64,000 nt of DNA from contig CM052361.1 of assembly GCA_028551475.1 (NCBI GenBank), positions 24,689,491-24,753,490 of the forward strand, written 5' to 3'. The notes beneath the pieces are model-generated. The model saw only the letters and a program-made list of their open reading frames with translations. It was not told the DNA's origin and did no database searches. How positions within the stretch are numbered: position 1 is the stretch's first letter; each line of letters opens with the position of its first letter. Source of the DNA: Casuarina equisetifolia. Its lineage: Eukaryota > Streptophyta > Magnoliopsida > Fagales > Casuarinaceae. A program made the position numbers and the translations under genes. Shown here piece after piece: positions 1 through 10,625 of this stretch.

Positions 1-9
1 ATTTGATGA

Positions 10-621
10 TTAAGAAATGAACACGTGAAAAATGCATGCAGTGTTCCTCCGACTAACTTGATTTTCTTTGGGGTCGGATAGATGCCATTGGTTCCACCAT
101 GAAAGAATCCAGCATTGACTCCCGTGAGGAATGTAATTCACGGCTGATTCCCAAGGAGCGGTGGGACGACTGTCCTGATTCTCGCCGGCAGCTACGACCG
201 ATCCCTCCCAATTCCACGGCGAGAAGAAAGAGTAGTCGGATATCATGAAGGATACCAAGAGGTTGTAATCAACAACGGATTCTTCTCCACGGTTTTCCTC
301 CGAATCCGATTGACTCCGGAGATCTGGTTCAAGCTGGGTCTGATTTTGTTCCGGCAACGAATCGGAAGACACTTCTGTACTAAGAGGAGGATCGTTTTCC
401 TCCGAATCCGATTGACTCTGGAGATCTGGTTCGAGCTGGGTCTGATTTTTTTCCGGCAACGAATCGGAAGACACTTCTGCACTAAGAGGAGGATCGTTTT
501 CCTCCGAATCCGATTGACTCTGGAGATCTGGTTCGAGCTGGGTCTGATTTTGTTCCGGCAACGAATCGGAAGACACTTCTGCACTAAGAGGAGGACCGAG
601 CGTGGCCATAGCTGTTTCCAT
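10..621 (-). CDS. A1: acidic orphan protein of the SFFSPWN family, with internal 34-aa repeats
   Basis: Open frame of 203 codons from ATG at 621 to TAA at 10. I do not recognise the protein. After a short start (METAMATLG) come three tandem 34-residue units (PPLS.EVSSDSLPE.NQTQLE type), then the block ENRGEESVVDYN and SFFSPWN that is shared with the A2, A3 and B genes, then a Trp-rich tail ending in VSRRNTACIFHVFIS. No signal peptide or membrane segment is evident, and composition (Ser, Glu, Gln, Asp) suggests disorder. A second in-frame ATG at 609 aligns with the MAS starts of the B and C genes and may be the true start. A TATA-like box lies at 657-664, so the leader would be only about 10-25 nt. 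This is the only full-length A copy in the window. The family assignment is seen in the sequence; function is unknown. Confidence 0.6.
   Translation of the reverse strand: METAMATLGPPLSAEVSSDSLPEQNQTQLEPDLQSQSDSEENDPPLSAEVSSDSLPEKNQTQLEPDLQSQSDSEENDPPLSTEVSSDSLPEQNQTQLEPDLRSQSDSEENRGEESVVDYNLLVSFMISDYSFFSPWNWEGSVVAAGENQDSRPTAPWESAVNYIPHGSQCWILSWWNQWHLSDPKENQVSRRNTACIFHVFIS
289..594 (-). repeat. Three in-frame 102-bp tandem repeats inside A1
   Basis: Units at 493-594, 391-492 and 289-390 (minus strand) are near identical, and each encodes 34 residues, so copy-number change keeps the frame. The third unit differs at a few residues and runs into the conserved ENRGEES block. Copies A2 and A3 keep only the end of one unit (from the SLPEQNQTQ stretch onward). 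Confidence 0.9.
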
Positions 622-656
622 CGTTATGAACGCGGGAACAGCTTCGTGGTGTAGGA

Positions 657-664
657 TTTATAGA
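657..664 (-). promoter_or_regulatory. TATA box of A1
   Basis: CTATAAAT on the minus strand, about 40 bp upstream of the ATG at 621. The sequence between TATA and ATG aligns with the same interval of gene C: both have a CACAC/CTCGTG-like stretch followed by CGCGTTC and TA, suggesting common descent of the core promoter. Confidence 0.55.
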
Positions 665-769
665 GAATGATTGATCTATCTGACTAAAGGTTGAAAATAT
701 GATGACGCGGCAATAAATGGTTGGTCCAACAGAGCACGTCTTGGAGGTTTTCCTTTGACTTCTTGCAGA

Positions 770-988
770 TATTACCCGCTAGATCCTCGCCACGTTTCAG
801 ATTCTCTCACCCAGATAGGCCAAAGAGAGCAAAGGCGGGTCAACATGATCAACGAGGGAGATCTGTTACGTAATCCTACGTGTATGGTCTTTCTTTCCTT
901 CTTTAGTAGCAAGGATCTAGTACTCCTCAGACACATACCCCGCTTCTTTGGCTCTTGTCAAATTATCCGCTAGATCCCCGCCACGTTT
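770..988 (+). repeat. Short direct repeat pair 192 bp apart
   Basis: A 27-bp sequence at 770-796 recurs at 962-988 with two mismatches (core GCTAGATC, then CGCCACGTTT). It lies between A1 and A2, in sequence with no supported gene. It could be a small tandem duplication or paired regulatory sites. Confidence 0.7.
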
Positions 989-1070
989 TAAGCATGCGTC
1001 TCAACCTGATCAACGGTTGTGGATTGGTTGAAGGAACTTCAAACTCCATCTATTTCGCTCTAGCGCAGAC

Positions 1071-1419
1071 GTTCGTTGACGCAACAAAATCAGACCCAGC
1101 TCGAACCACTCGCCGGAGTCACCCGGAACCGGAGGAAAACCGTGGAGAAGAATCCGTTGTTGATTACAACCTGTTGGTATCCTTCACGATACCCGACCGC
1201 TCTTTCTTCTCGCCGTGGAATTGGGAGGGATCGGTCTTGGCGGCCGGCGAGAATCAGGACAGTCGTCCCGCCGCCCCTCGGAAATCAGTCGTGAATTACA
1301 TTCCTCTCGGGAGTCAACGCTGGTTTGTTTTTATGGTGGATTCAATGTTATCTCTACGACGCCCAAGCAAATCAAGTTAGTCGGAGGAACACTGCATGCA
1401 TTTTCACCTGTTCATTTGA
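1071..1419 (+). pseudogene. A2: 5'-truncated, frameshifted copy of the A gene
   Basis: Homologous to A1 from the SLPEQNQTQ region to the end, but the start codon, promoter and most of the 34-aa repeats are absent. Against A3 it has a 1-bp deletion just after the LEP codons (near 1,114) and a 1-bp insertion near 1,325, so the conserved core (EENRGEESVVDYN to LGSQRW) lies in one frame and both ends in others. Without a promoter and with two frameshifts it is best called a pseudogene. It begins at nearly the same point of the A gene as A3, so the truncation predates the duplication of the unit. Confidence 0.7.
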
Positions 1420-2925
1420 TGACTTTAACCATCACTCCTAGATATTACCGCCAACAATTTAAAGAAAAATCCACAAAATTTATAGATAAAAAATAAGAGA
1501 CTGTAACAAAGAAACATATTTTCTTTTTCCAGAAGAGGTTGTCGGAAGACTTGGAAAAGGGTATCAATGCAAGCCAGAATGTGATGCAATAAAATGGGGG
1601 CATTAAAAGAAAGAGGGCAAAATGTCTTTTTATTTTTAATTTTTAATTTTTATTTTTGGGGTGAAGATCATTGTCGGAGGAAGAACAGAAGATATGATGA
1701 ATGTTGAAGATGGTGAACCCGAAGCGTGATGAAAATCCACAGATATATTGAGTGTACGAGGTGTGCAATGTATACACGTACAGACGAACACAAAAAACAT
1801 CGAGGATTATGCATGATTTAGGGAAGGTAATATTTATGATCGTAAAGGATTAATTTACTATTTATTTTGGATTTTCAGAAACTTAGAAATTGCTAGATAA
1901 TTTCTGCAAGTTGTTTTCCTCTTATGCATCCTTATCTTTGTGAGACTTACACCCCCTTGACCTTTGGTTCTTCTAGGTTTTGCACCCCTCTATGTTAAAT
2001 ATTGATTCACCCAAACAAGAGGGTTGAATTGGAAATTATGTTTTTGTTCTTGTTTTAGACAATTTAATTTAAATTTTACTTGCAAATAAAAAGAGAATTA
2101 ATAGAAAAACACGAATATGTTTAGATGGCGCATCTTGATGCTTTAGTATACCAAATCTTTAATCACATAACAAAATTTTATGCAATCCACTTCAATCATG
2201 AATTATACATGGATTTGGTAAAAAATGATATCTAATGTAACATTGAAGAATGGAATGAAAAACTATTATAAATGATTAAAACAACCAAATTTTGGATTGT
2301 GACTTGGTATGTCTTAGGATATGGTGAAAAGCAAATTGATATGCTTATTTTGTTTTAAATCTTTGTCCACACTATCAAAATCAAAACATGAATATTTGTT
2401 TTTACCAACCTATTATGTCAATTTTCATCTTTGATTTTAAATCATATTGATTGTTTTTTAGACAAGATATCCATTAATATTCCTTAACATGTTTGAATCC
2501 AAAAATAACATTCTTTGCAATATGATAAATCACTTTAAAAGTTAAGTAAATCTTATCCGAATGATTGTGTTGTGATCTATTATTGGATTGTGTTATATCT
2601 TTGTGTTTCAAACTGATTATTCTTCGATAATCATTATAATTATATCTCATTATCCATAAAAAGTATCTCCTTTAATCCTTGTTTAGTTTAAATAAAGAAG
2701 CTTGCTACAATAGTAACAACTTTAGACCTAATAAATTCACAAATAAAAGTTAAAGTCAAATTAATTAATCACTACAACAAAATAAAAACATCACATTGAT
2801 AAACCTAAGATGAACAAACCAATTGTTAGTTACTGGGTGCCCAAAACATAAATCCTAAATTCAACACGAATAGAATATAACATGACATCAGTAGAACCGG
2901 AAATCGCCGGAAGATGGAGCTCCTA

Positions 2926-3777
2926 TCATCGGTTTGATCTCCGAGGCCTCCGTCTTATCCATCGGTTACAAAAACATTCTTCAAACCAGGATGCAAGATC
3001 CATCATCACTATCTCGTGCCTGAGCCACAAAAAAAAAAAAAAAAAGTTTTAACAAAAGCGTTATAGATGAAAGTCTTCATCAGCTCCTCATTATCTCAAA
3101 AAACGCAGAAGAAAGAAAGAAAGAATATAAAAAGGAGGAAGATAGTATACGAGTTACAAGATGTAATCCAATGTATAGCTGAAGAATGAACCGGGTTCAA
3201 AGATCACACGTCGATTCCCTCCGTTACTTGAAATGCCTCGATGATTGGAACGAGGATGGCAGGGGATGTCTCCGTCGTCGGAATGAGGGTCACCATGCAA
3301 TGGCGAGACAAGAGATAAGTTGTTAACGTCCGGTAGGTTTATCTCCGGCGACAAATTCCCACTGTGTTCTTCTTCTTCGTGGTTGTCTTCGTCGTTGGTA
3401 TGAGGGTCACAATGCGACGATGAAACGAACCCTAACTCGCCATCTTCCGATGAGGGTAATACCGGCGATAGATCCCTACCGTGTTCTTCTTCTTCGTGGC
3501 TCTCTTCTTCGTCGGGATCTGGATCACCATGGTTGTCTTCATCGTTGGGACGAGGGCTCCTGTTCCACGGGGAAAAGAAACTGTGATCACGTTCCAAGAA
3601 GGATGTCAATCTAGAGTAATCCACAGTGGAGTCCACTGCGTGGTTTTCCGCCGGCTGCGAATGGTGCCGCCTTATATTTTCTCTGACCTGTCTCCGATAT
3701 GCACGAACCAGCTCATCGTAAGGCACGTCTTCGCTAAAAATATCAATCGAACCCCATTCAGGATACTCTGAAGCCAT
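2926..3777 (-). CDS. B1: acidic SFFSPWN-family protein, two exons
   Basis: Exon 1 is 3,158-3,777 (206 codons + 2 nt) and the inferred exon 2 is 2,926-3,019, together 237 aa. An ATG five codons upstream (3,792) also exists, but MAS at 3,777 matches gene C and lies better relative to the TATA box. Domains: a W-G-S-I-D-I-F ... VPYDELVRAYRRQ N-terminal segment, the QPAENHAVDSTVDYS and SFFSPWN block, a long Asp/Glu-rich repetitive middle, then PGSFFSYTLDY. Reading exon 1 alone stops at TAA (3,154), just inside the putative intron. The donor (GTAACT) and an oligo-T/CAG acceptor give a phase-2 join to HEIVMMDLASWFEECF and a basic end RWIRRRPRRSNR, then TGA. It lacks the 13-residue hydrophobic insert (around YDLFIFLLL) of B2 and B3. 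Function unknown. Confidence 0.6.
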
Positions 3778-3803
3778 GGGTGATTTCAGCATCGTAGTGC
3801 AAG

Positions 3804-3811
3804 TATTTATT
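3804..3811 (-). promoter_or_regulatory. TATA-like box of B1 (same in B2 at 6,902-6,909 and B3 at 11,643-11,650)
   Basis: AATAAATA on the minus strand, only 27-34 bp upstream of the MAS start codon in all three B genes. If used, the transcript would have almost no leader, and the upstream MLK start would lie upstream of the cap site. Confidence 0.4.
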
Positions 3812-5978
3812 CATAGAGGTGGTAAATTCGATTTGCACTAGGATGATGCTTCCGAGCGGCATGATTTTAAAAAGTTAAATTACGCGCCATTAATTTTTTT
3901 GTTAGTGTATCATTTTAGTTTGAGTACAATTACTATTATTTTATCTTTTTGTTAGTATATCAATTTAATTTGCTACAAATACTATCATTTTATCTTTTTG
4001 TTAGTTGATTGGTTTAGTTTGACTACAAATACTATCATCCTATCTTTTTGTTATCATGCACCTTCAACTTTAATCTATACATTTTTTGGGGCCACAATGA
4101 ATTATTTTTAACCTCAAACTTCAAATTGTTTTACTTCCTATTAATAAGGGATAAATTAAAAAAAATGCTTATTCTAGTTTCACTTTCATCTTAAAGGTCT
4201 ATCAATCATTGCTTTAAACTCATGTGAAATATATATTTTTTAGGTTGTGACAAAGTTGAGTGAGGAGAAGACGAAAACTTCGAGAAGCTATGAGAGAAAA
4301 GAAAACATGAGGGGGTTTATTTTGGTGCCTCTCTTCCTTAAACCAAAACTGTGTGACTTGGTATGTCTTAGGATATGGTGAAAAGTAGGTTGTTCCGCTT
4401 ATTTTGTTTTCCTCTTTGTTCACACTATTCAAAATCAAAACGATAGATTTTTGGTTTCTACATGAATATTTGTTCTTACTGACCTATCACGTCAATTTCC
4501 ATCTTTGATTTTAAATCATTGATTGTTTTTTAGACAAGATATCCACTGATATTCCTTAACACATTTGAATCCGAAAACAACATTCTATAACATGTGGGTT
4601 AAAACTTCTTACAAAAATAATTACGTTATCCAAATCATCAAAAATATCATTTGATTTGGAAAATCTGATCTGAATGTTTGAATATATATGCTTCAAAGGA
4701 TCATTAAGTTGATTATTTTTTGTGTAATATTATTTTCTTTAAAGGTTTGATCAACACAAAAATGTATTCTAAGCTCTGACCTTAGACATGGCCCTTCTTT
4801 GTATCAGTTGATTTATTCATTGATTAAGATTTAATCATGGACCTATTCGTTCAATGCAAAAGTTGTCTCCAATTGCATTCAATTTCAATGTATTCTTTTC
4901 AAGTTTTAACCACATGAAGATGTTCATATTATAGACGTGGATGATTAGGTTCTTCATCTAGTGAGTCGGATACTTCTCAATGAAGAAGGTAATGAGCATA
5001 GAGCATACATCTCACTAGTTGACATCTTTACAATATTTGATGTGCTATATTTGCTAGAATTCAATCTAAGATCTCAAATATGGATTTGATGGGAAACACT
5101 TTGGCTGTGGAAAGTCACTTGTTGGGTTATTGAACATATCAGGACTTTGTATGGAAAGAAAAGATCCTTGTCGTACAAGTGAATCGCTTAAGGTCCTTGT
5201 ACCAAAATCATGATGGTTGAGTGACGAGATAGGATCACTTGCTGGATGATGCTTCAATGTACGTGAATTCTTCTTTTATAAAAATTCTTTTGATTTTATA
5301 AATGAATCCATGCCACTATGCATCCATCAAAATCGTAATCAAGATATTATTTGACATAACAAAGAAAAAAATATTTATTGACAAGTGTTTAATTCATTTA
5401 CTAATTGCTGTTGTTGGAATTTTTTTAATGTCAGGTTCAACACATAATCCTTTTCTTCCTTTTCTATCAAAAAATATAAAATTAACATGATTCATTAAGA
5501 ACTTTTTATTTAGTTTGTGTACGCATTATTCACCCAAATCTTAGCTTGATTCAAAATTTCTCATTCTTTGCAATAGGATAAATCACTTTAAAAGTTAAGT
5601 AAATCTTATTAGAATGATTGTATTGTGATCTATCATTTGATTGTGTTATATCTTTGTATTTTAAATTAATTATTATTAGATAATCATTAGTATCATATCT
5701 AATTATCTATAAAAAGTATCTCTTTTAACCATTGTTTAGTTTAAATAAAGACGCTTGCTACAATATTAACAACTTGAGACATAATAAATTCACAAATAAA
5801 AGTTAAAGTCAAATTAATTAATTACTACAACAAAATAAAAACATCACATGAATAAACCAAACATGAACAAACCAATTGTTAGTTACTGGCTGCCCAAAAC
5901 ATAAATCCTAAATTCAACATGAATAGAATATGACGTGACATCAGTAGAACCGGAAATCGCCGGAAGATAGAGCTCCCA

Positions 5979-6875
5979 TCATCGGTTTGATCTCCGAGGC
6001 CTTCGTCTTATCCATCGGTTAAAAAAACATTCTTCAAACCAGGATGCAAGATCCATCATCGCTATCACGTGCCTAAGCCACAAAAAAAAAAAAAGGTTTT
6101 AACAAAAGCATTATAGATGAAAGTCTTCATCAGCTCCTCATTATCTCAAAAAACACAGAAGAAAGCCAAAAAATAAAAATAAAAAATAAAAAGGAGGAAG
6201 ATACTGTAATAGTTACACGATGTAATCCAATGTGTAGCTGAAGAATGAACGGGGTTCAAAGATCACACGTCGATTCCCTCCGTTACTTGAGATGCCTCGA
6301 TGATTGGAACGAGGATGGCCGGGGGTGTCTCCATCGTCGGAATGAGGGTCACCATGCAACGTCATGGGGACCCATAAGTAGTCAACTTCCGGTAGGGTTA
6401 CCTCCCGCGACAAATTCCCGCTGTGTTCTTCTTCTTCGTGGTTGTCTTCGTAGTTGGTATGGGGGTCACCATGCGACGACGAGACGAACCCTAACTCGTC
6501 ATCCTCCGATGAAGGTAATACCGGCGATAGATCCCTACCGTGTTCTTCTTCTTCGTGGCTGTCTTCGCCGTCAAGCAGCAAGAAGATGAACAAGTCGTAT
6601 TCTTCTTCGTCGGGATCTGGATCACCACGGTTGTCTTCATCGTTGGGACGAGGGTTCCTGTTCCATGGGGAAAAGAAACTGTTATCACGTTCCAAGAAGG
6701 ATGTCAATCTGGAGTAATCCACAGTGGATTCCACTGCGTGGTTTTCCTCCGGCTGCGGATGGTGCCGGATTATATTTTCTCTGACCTGTCTCCGATATGC
6801 ACGAACCAGCTCATCGTAAGGCACTTCTTCGCTAAAAATATCAATCGAACCCCATTCAGGATACTCTGAAGCCAT
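5979..6875 (-). CDS. B2: acidic SFFSPWN-family protein, two exons
   Basis: Exon 1 is 6,217-6,875 and the inferred exon 2 is 5,979-6,072, together 250 aa. Same architecture as B1: MASEYPEWGS start, VPYDELVRAYRRQ, the QPEENHAVESTVDYS/SFFSPWN block, then two about 39-residue acidic repeats (each EDxxEEEE ... LSP ... LP ... HGDP) and SFFSYTLDYI. It has the hydrophobic insert around YDLFIFLLL that B1 lacks. The exon-2 frame is open and ends RWIRRRPRRSNR then TGA, with changes from B1 (E to V, V to A, C to F) but no disruption. The acceptor reads TTAG instead of TCAG. The protein is predicted acidic and disordered with a basic tail; function unknown. Confidence 0.6.
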
Positions 6876-7873
6876 GGGTGCTTTCAGCATCGTAGTGCAA
6901 GTATTTATTCATAGAGGTGGTAAATTCGATTTGCGATAGGATGATGCTTCCGAGCAGGATGATTTTAAAAAGTTAAATTACGCGCCATTAATTTTTTTGT
7001 TATTGTATCATTTTAGTTTGACTACAACTACTACTATTTTATCTGTTTGTTAGTATATCATTTTAATTTGCTACAAATACTATCATTTTATCTTTTTGTT
7101 AGTTGATTAGTTTAATTTGACTACAAACACTATCATCTTATCTTTTTGTTATCATGCACCTTCAACTTTAATCTATACATTTTTTTGGGGCCACAATGAA
7201 TTATTTTTAACCTCAAACTTCAAATTGTTTTTCTTCCTATTAATAAGGGATTAATAAGCGATAAATAATAAAAAAATGCTTATTCTCACTTTGCTTTAAT
7301 CCTAAAGGTCTATCAATCAATGGTTTAAACTCATGTAAAATTACAATATATGTTTTTTTCCAACACACTTCTTGTTCACCATCCTTCAACATTCATCACA
7401 CCCTTTCGTCTCTTCCTATAGTAGCATTTACCCTAAAAAGGAAGGATATTTTCCTCTTTCTTCTAATGCTACCTTCCTATTGCATGTTATTCTCATTTGC
7501 ATTAATACCTTTTAACAACTCTTCCACCAATAGTTTCTTAAGGGGAAAAAAGAAATATGTTTCTTTCATGGCAATCCCTCTTTTGTATCTATAGGTCTCA
7601 TGGATTTTCTTTTTAATTGTTGAGCTAACTTTTAAGTGCAATGGTTTTAAGTAGTTTTTTATTAGTTTTTGGTCGCAACAAGAAAATTGTTCTCATAACA
7701 ACCATTTAAGAGAAAGTATGTCCAAACTCAAATATAACAATATGATTGTGTATTCAAAATTTATTTCTATGTTTAAAACTTAATGTCCAAAATTGTATGT
7801 ATTTCCTGACACCTTATTTCTATATTCACGCTAAAATAGATCAAAGATAAAGACATCAAAGACTCACAACAGT

Positions 7874-8110
7874 TTAGCCACTCGACAACTGAATTGGAAG
7901 AAGTTTTAATTCAAGTTGGCAAACATACACTTCCCTCAACACACCGTAGTTGGCTTTTGCCACTTGTTGTGAACGTCCAAGGAAACTGGTAATTGAAATT
8001 AAACTCAACGTTCCATTAATGCACCCATCACAAATCTTAGTCTTATCCATTGGCCAAGAGGCTGCCACCTTGATCTATAAGACAAGTCACGCCTAAAAAA
8101 TTTGGATCAA
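7874..8110 (-). repeat. Dispersed repeat R, copy 1
   Basis: About 200 bp, homologous to a shortened copy at about 12,995-13,160 and to two tandem copies at 18,103-18,535. Short open frames occur on the minus strand, but the frame differs between copies and no known protein is recognised, so I treat it as a repeat, not a gene. Confidence 0.65.
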
Positions 8111-8443
8111 TTTTGGGGAGGGGGAGGGGGTGTTTCCCGAACGCCCAACCTCTCGCCGTTGGAGTTGCCCATGCTGCATTTAGTTAGGTAGAGTTGTAAG
8201 GGTACTAATTAACTGATTTAACTTTACTTTGTGTACATTTATTACTAAAAGATAAAAGAATTCAAAATTTTTGAATATTAGATTCATGGGTTTGTTTATG
8301 GAGAACTTGTTACGTGGAGTTGTTGACTACAAGTTAATTGATTTAGCTCTAATTTGTATACATTTATTACAAAAAGATAAAAGAATTCAAAAGTTTAGAA
8401 TACTAGGTTCATGGGTTTGTTTATGGATAACTTGATTGATTTT

Positions 8444-8796
8444 CCGATTCGTTGACGGAACAAAATCAGACCCAGCTCGAACCAGATCGCCGGAGTCAAC
8501 CGGAACCGGAGGAAAACCGTGGAGAAGAATCCGTTGTTGATTACAACCTGTTGGTATCCTTCATGATACCCGACTACTCTTTCTTCTCGCCGTGGAATTG
8601 GGAGGGATCAGTCTTAGCGGCCGGCGAGAATCAGGACAGTCGTCCCGCCGCCCCTTGGAAATCAGTCGTGAATTATATTCCTCTCGGGAGTCAACGCTGG
8701 CTTCTTTTATGGTGGATTCAATGTTATCTCTACGACAGCCAAGCAAATCAAGTTAGTCGGAGGAACACTGCATGCATTTTTCACCTGTTCATTTGA
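8444..8796 (+). pseudogene. A3: 5'-truncated copy of the A gene
   Basis: In frame with A1 from D-S-L-(T/P)-E-Q-N to the stop at 8,796, including ENRGEESVVDYN, SFFSPWN and VSRRNTACIFHLFI, but with no ATG, promoter or 34-aa repeats. The sequence to its left is the tail of unit II. The same tail at the end of unit III continues differently after about 13,480, so 8,443 marks a duplication breakpoint. The frame is intact, but expression would need a new promoter and start. Confidence 0.65.
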
Positions 8797-10625
8797 TGAC
8801 TATAACCATCACTCCGAGATATTACCACTAAAAATTTAAAGAAAAATCCACAAAATTTATAGATAAAAAATAAGAGACTGTAATAAAAGAAACATATTTT
8901 CTTTTTCCAGAAGAGGTCGGAAGAGAGCTGTCAAAGGGTATCAATGCAAGCCGGAATATGATGCAATAAAATGGCGGCATCAAAAGAAAGAGGGCAAAAA
9001 GTCTTTTTAGTTTTTAATTTTTGGGGTGAAGATCATTGTCGGAGGAAGAACAGAAGGTATGATGAATGATGAACTTGGTGAACCCGAAGCGTGTTGAAAA
9101 TCCACACATATATTGAGTGTACGAGGTGTGCAGTATATACACGTACAGACGAACACAAAAAAACATCGAGGATTATACATGATTTAGGGAAGGTAATATT
9201 TATGATCATAAGGATTAATTTACTATTTATTTTGGATTTTCAGAAACTTAGAAATTGCTAGATAATTTCTGCTCTCTGGTGACTCTCTTCATGGTTGTTG
9301 TGATACCTTTTTAAAGGTCATAGTGTACATAAAATTTCCCAAGACGTCATACTCATATGCAATTCAAGAGAAACTTAAACTGATAAAGTCACTTTCTTGC
9401 CTCCCTACATGCAAAATTTCCTATTTATTTACACTCCTAATTTGACTTCACACCGAACAATGTCCTACTTTCAATAGAAATTAGTGCAACACCTTGTATC
9501 ATTAGATAAATTACATTAATTTTTTTTATATAAATTTTGGAGACTTGTTTGCATTAAGGAGCTTTCTCCTCTTTCATGATATGCTTCCATTTGCTGTTGT
9601 TTTCCTCTTATGCATTCTCGTCTTTGTGAGACTTCACCCCCTTGACCTTTGGTTTTTCTAGGTTTTGCACCCCTCTATATTAAATATTGATTCACCGAAA
9701 CAAGAGGGTTGAATTGGAAATTATGTTTTTGTTTTTGTTTTAGACAATTTAATTTAACTTTTACTTGCAAATAAAAAGAGAATTGATAAAAAAAAAACAC
9801 CAATATGTTTAGATGGCACTTCTTGATGCTTTAGTACACCAAATCTTTAATCACAGAATAAAATTTTATGCAATTCACTTCAATCACGAATTATACATGG
9901 ATTTTGTCAAAAATGATATCTAATGTAACGTTGAAGAATGGAATGAAAAACTATAGCAGATGATTAAAACAACTAGCTTTTGGGTTGGGACAAAGTCGAG
10001 TGAGAAGAAGACGGAAACTTTGAGAAGCTGTGAGAGAAAAGAAAACATGAGGGGGTTTATTTTGTTGCCTCTCTTTATTAAACCAAAATTGTGTGACTTG
10101 GTATGTCTTAGGATATTGTGGAAAGTAGACAGCTATGCTTATTTTGTTTTTATCCTTTGTTCACACAATCAAAATCAAAACATGAATATTTTTTTTTACC
10201 AACCTATCATGTCAATTTCCATCTTTGATTTTAAATTATATCAATTTTTTTTTTTAGACAAGATATCCACTAATATTTCTTAACATGTTTGAATCCAAAA
10301 ATAACTTTCTTTGCAATAGGATAAATCACTTTAAAAGTTAAGTAAATCTTATCAAAATGATTGTATTATGATCTATCATTTGATTGTGTTATATTTTTGT
10401 GTTTCAAACTGATTATTATTTGATAATCATTATTATTATATCTCATTATCCATAATAAGTATCTCCTTTAACCCTTGTTTAGTTTAAAGAAAGAAGCTTG
10501 CTACAAAAGTAACAACTTTAGACCTAATAAATTCACAAACAAAATTTAAAGTCAAATTAATTAATTACTACAACAAAATAAAAACATCACATGAATAAAC
10601 CTAACATGAACAAACCAATTGTTAG

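Larger units (their letters stand above)
1071..4200. repeat. Tandem unit I (A2 remnant + B1)
   Basis: Collinear with 8,444 to about 12,100 (unit III), and from about 2,500 with unit II from about 5,570. Compared with unit III it lacks about 325 bp (9,271-9,596) and about 110 bp near 9,985-10,094. Between A2 and B1 (1,420-2,925) I see only AT-rich non-coding sequence. Confidence 0.8.
4201..8443. repeat. Tandem unit II (B2; no A copy)
   Basis: 4,230-4,560 matches 9,970-10,300, and 5,570-8,440 matches 10,310-13,480. The stretch 4,590-5,560 is not found elsewhere in the window and I see no supportable gene in it. The A gene expected at the left of this unit is missing. Confidence 0.75.

Noticed and set aside
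310-654. Plus-strand repetitive 114-codon frame antisense to A1
   Set aside because: Antisense of the 102-bp repeats; A1 has the TATA box and the family similarity on the minus strand.
6245-6589. Plus-strand 114-codon frame antisense to B2 (and the like at 10,986-11,330)
   Set aside because: Shadow of the Glu/Asp-rich codons of the B gene; it is present only because the copies are duplicated.
8452-8796. A3 as an intact gene
   Set aside because: The apparent start is TTG, and the ATG, promoter and N-terminal repeats are missing at a duplication breakpoint.
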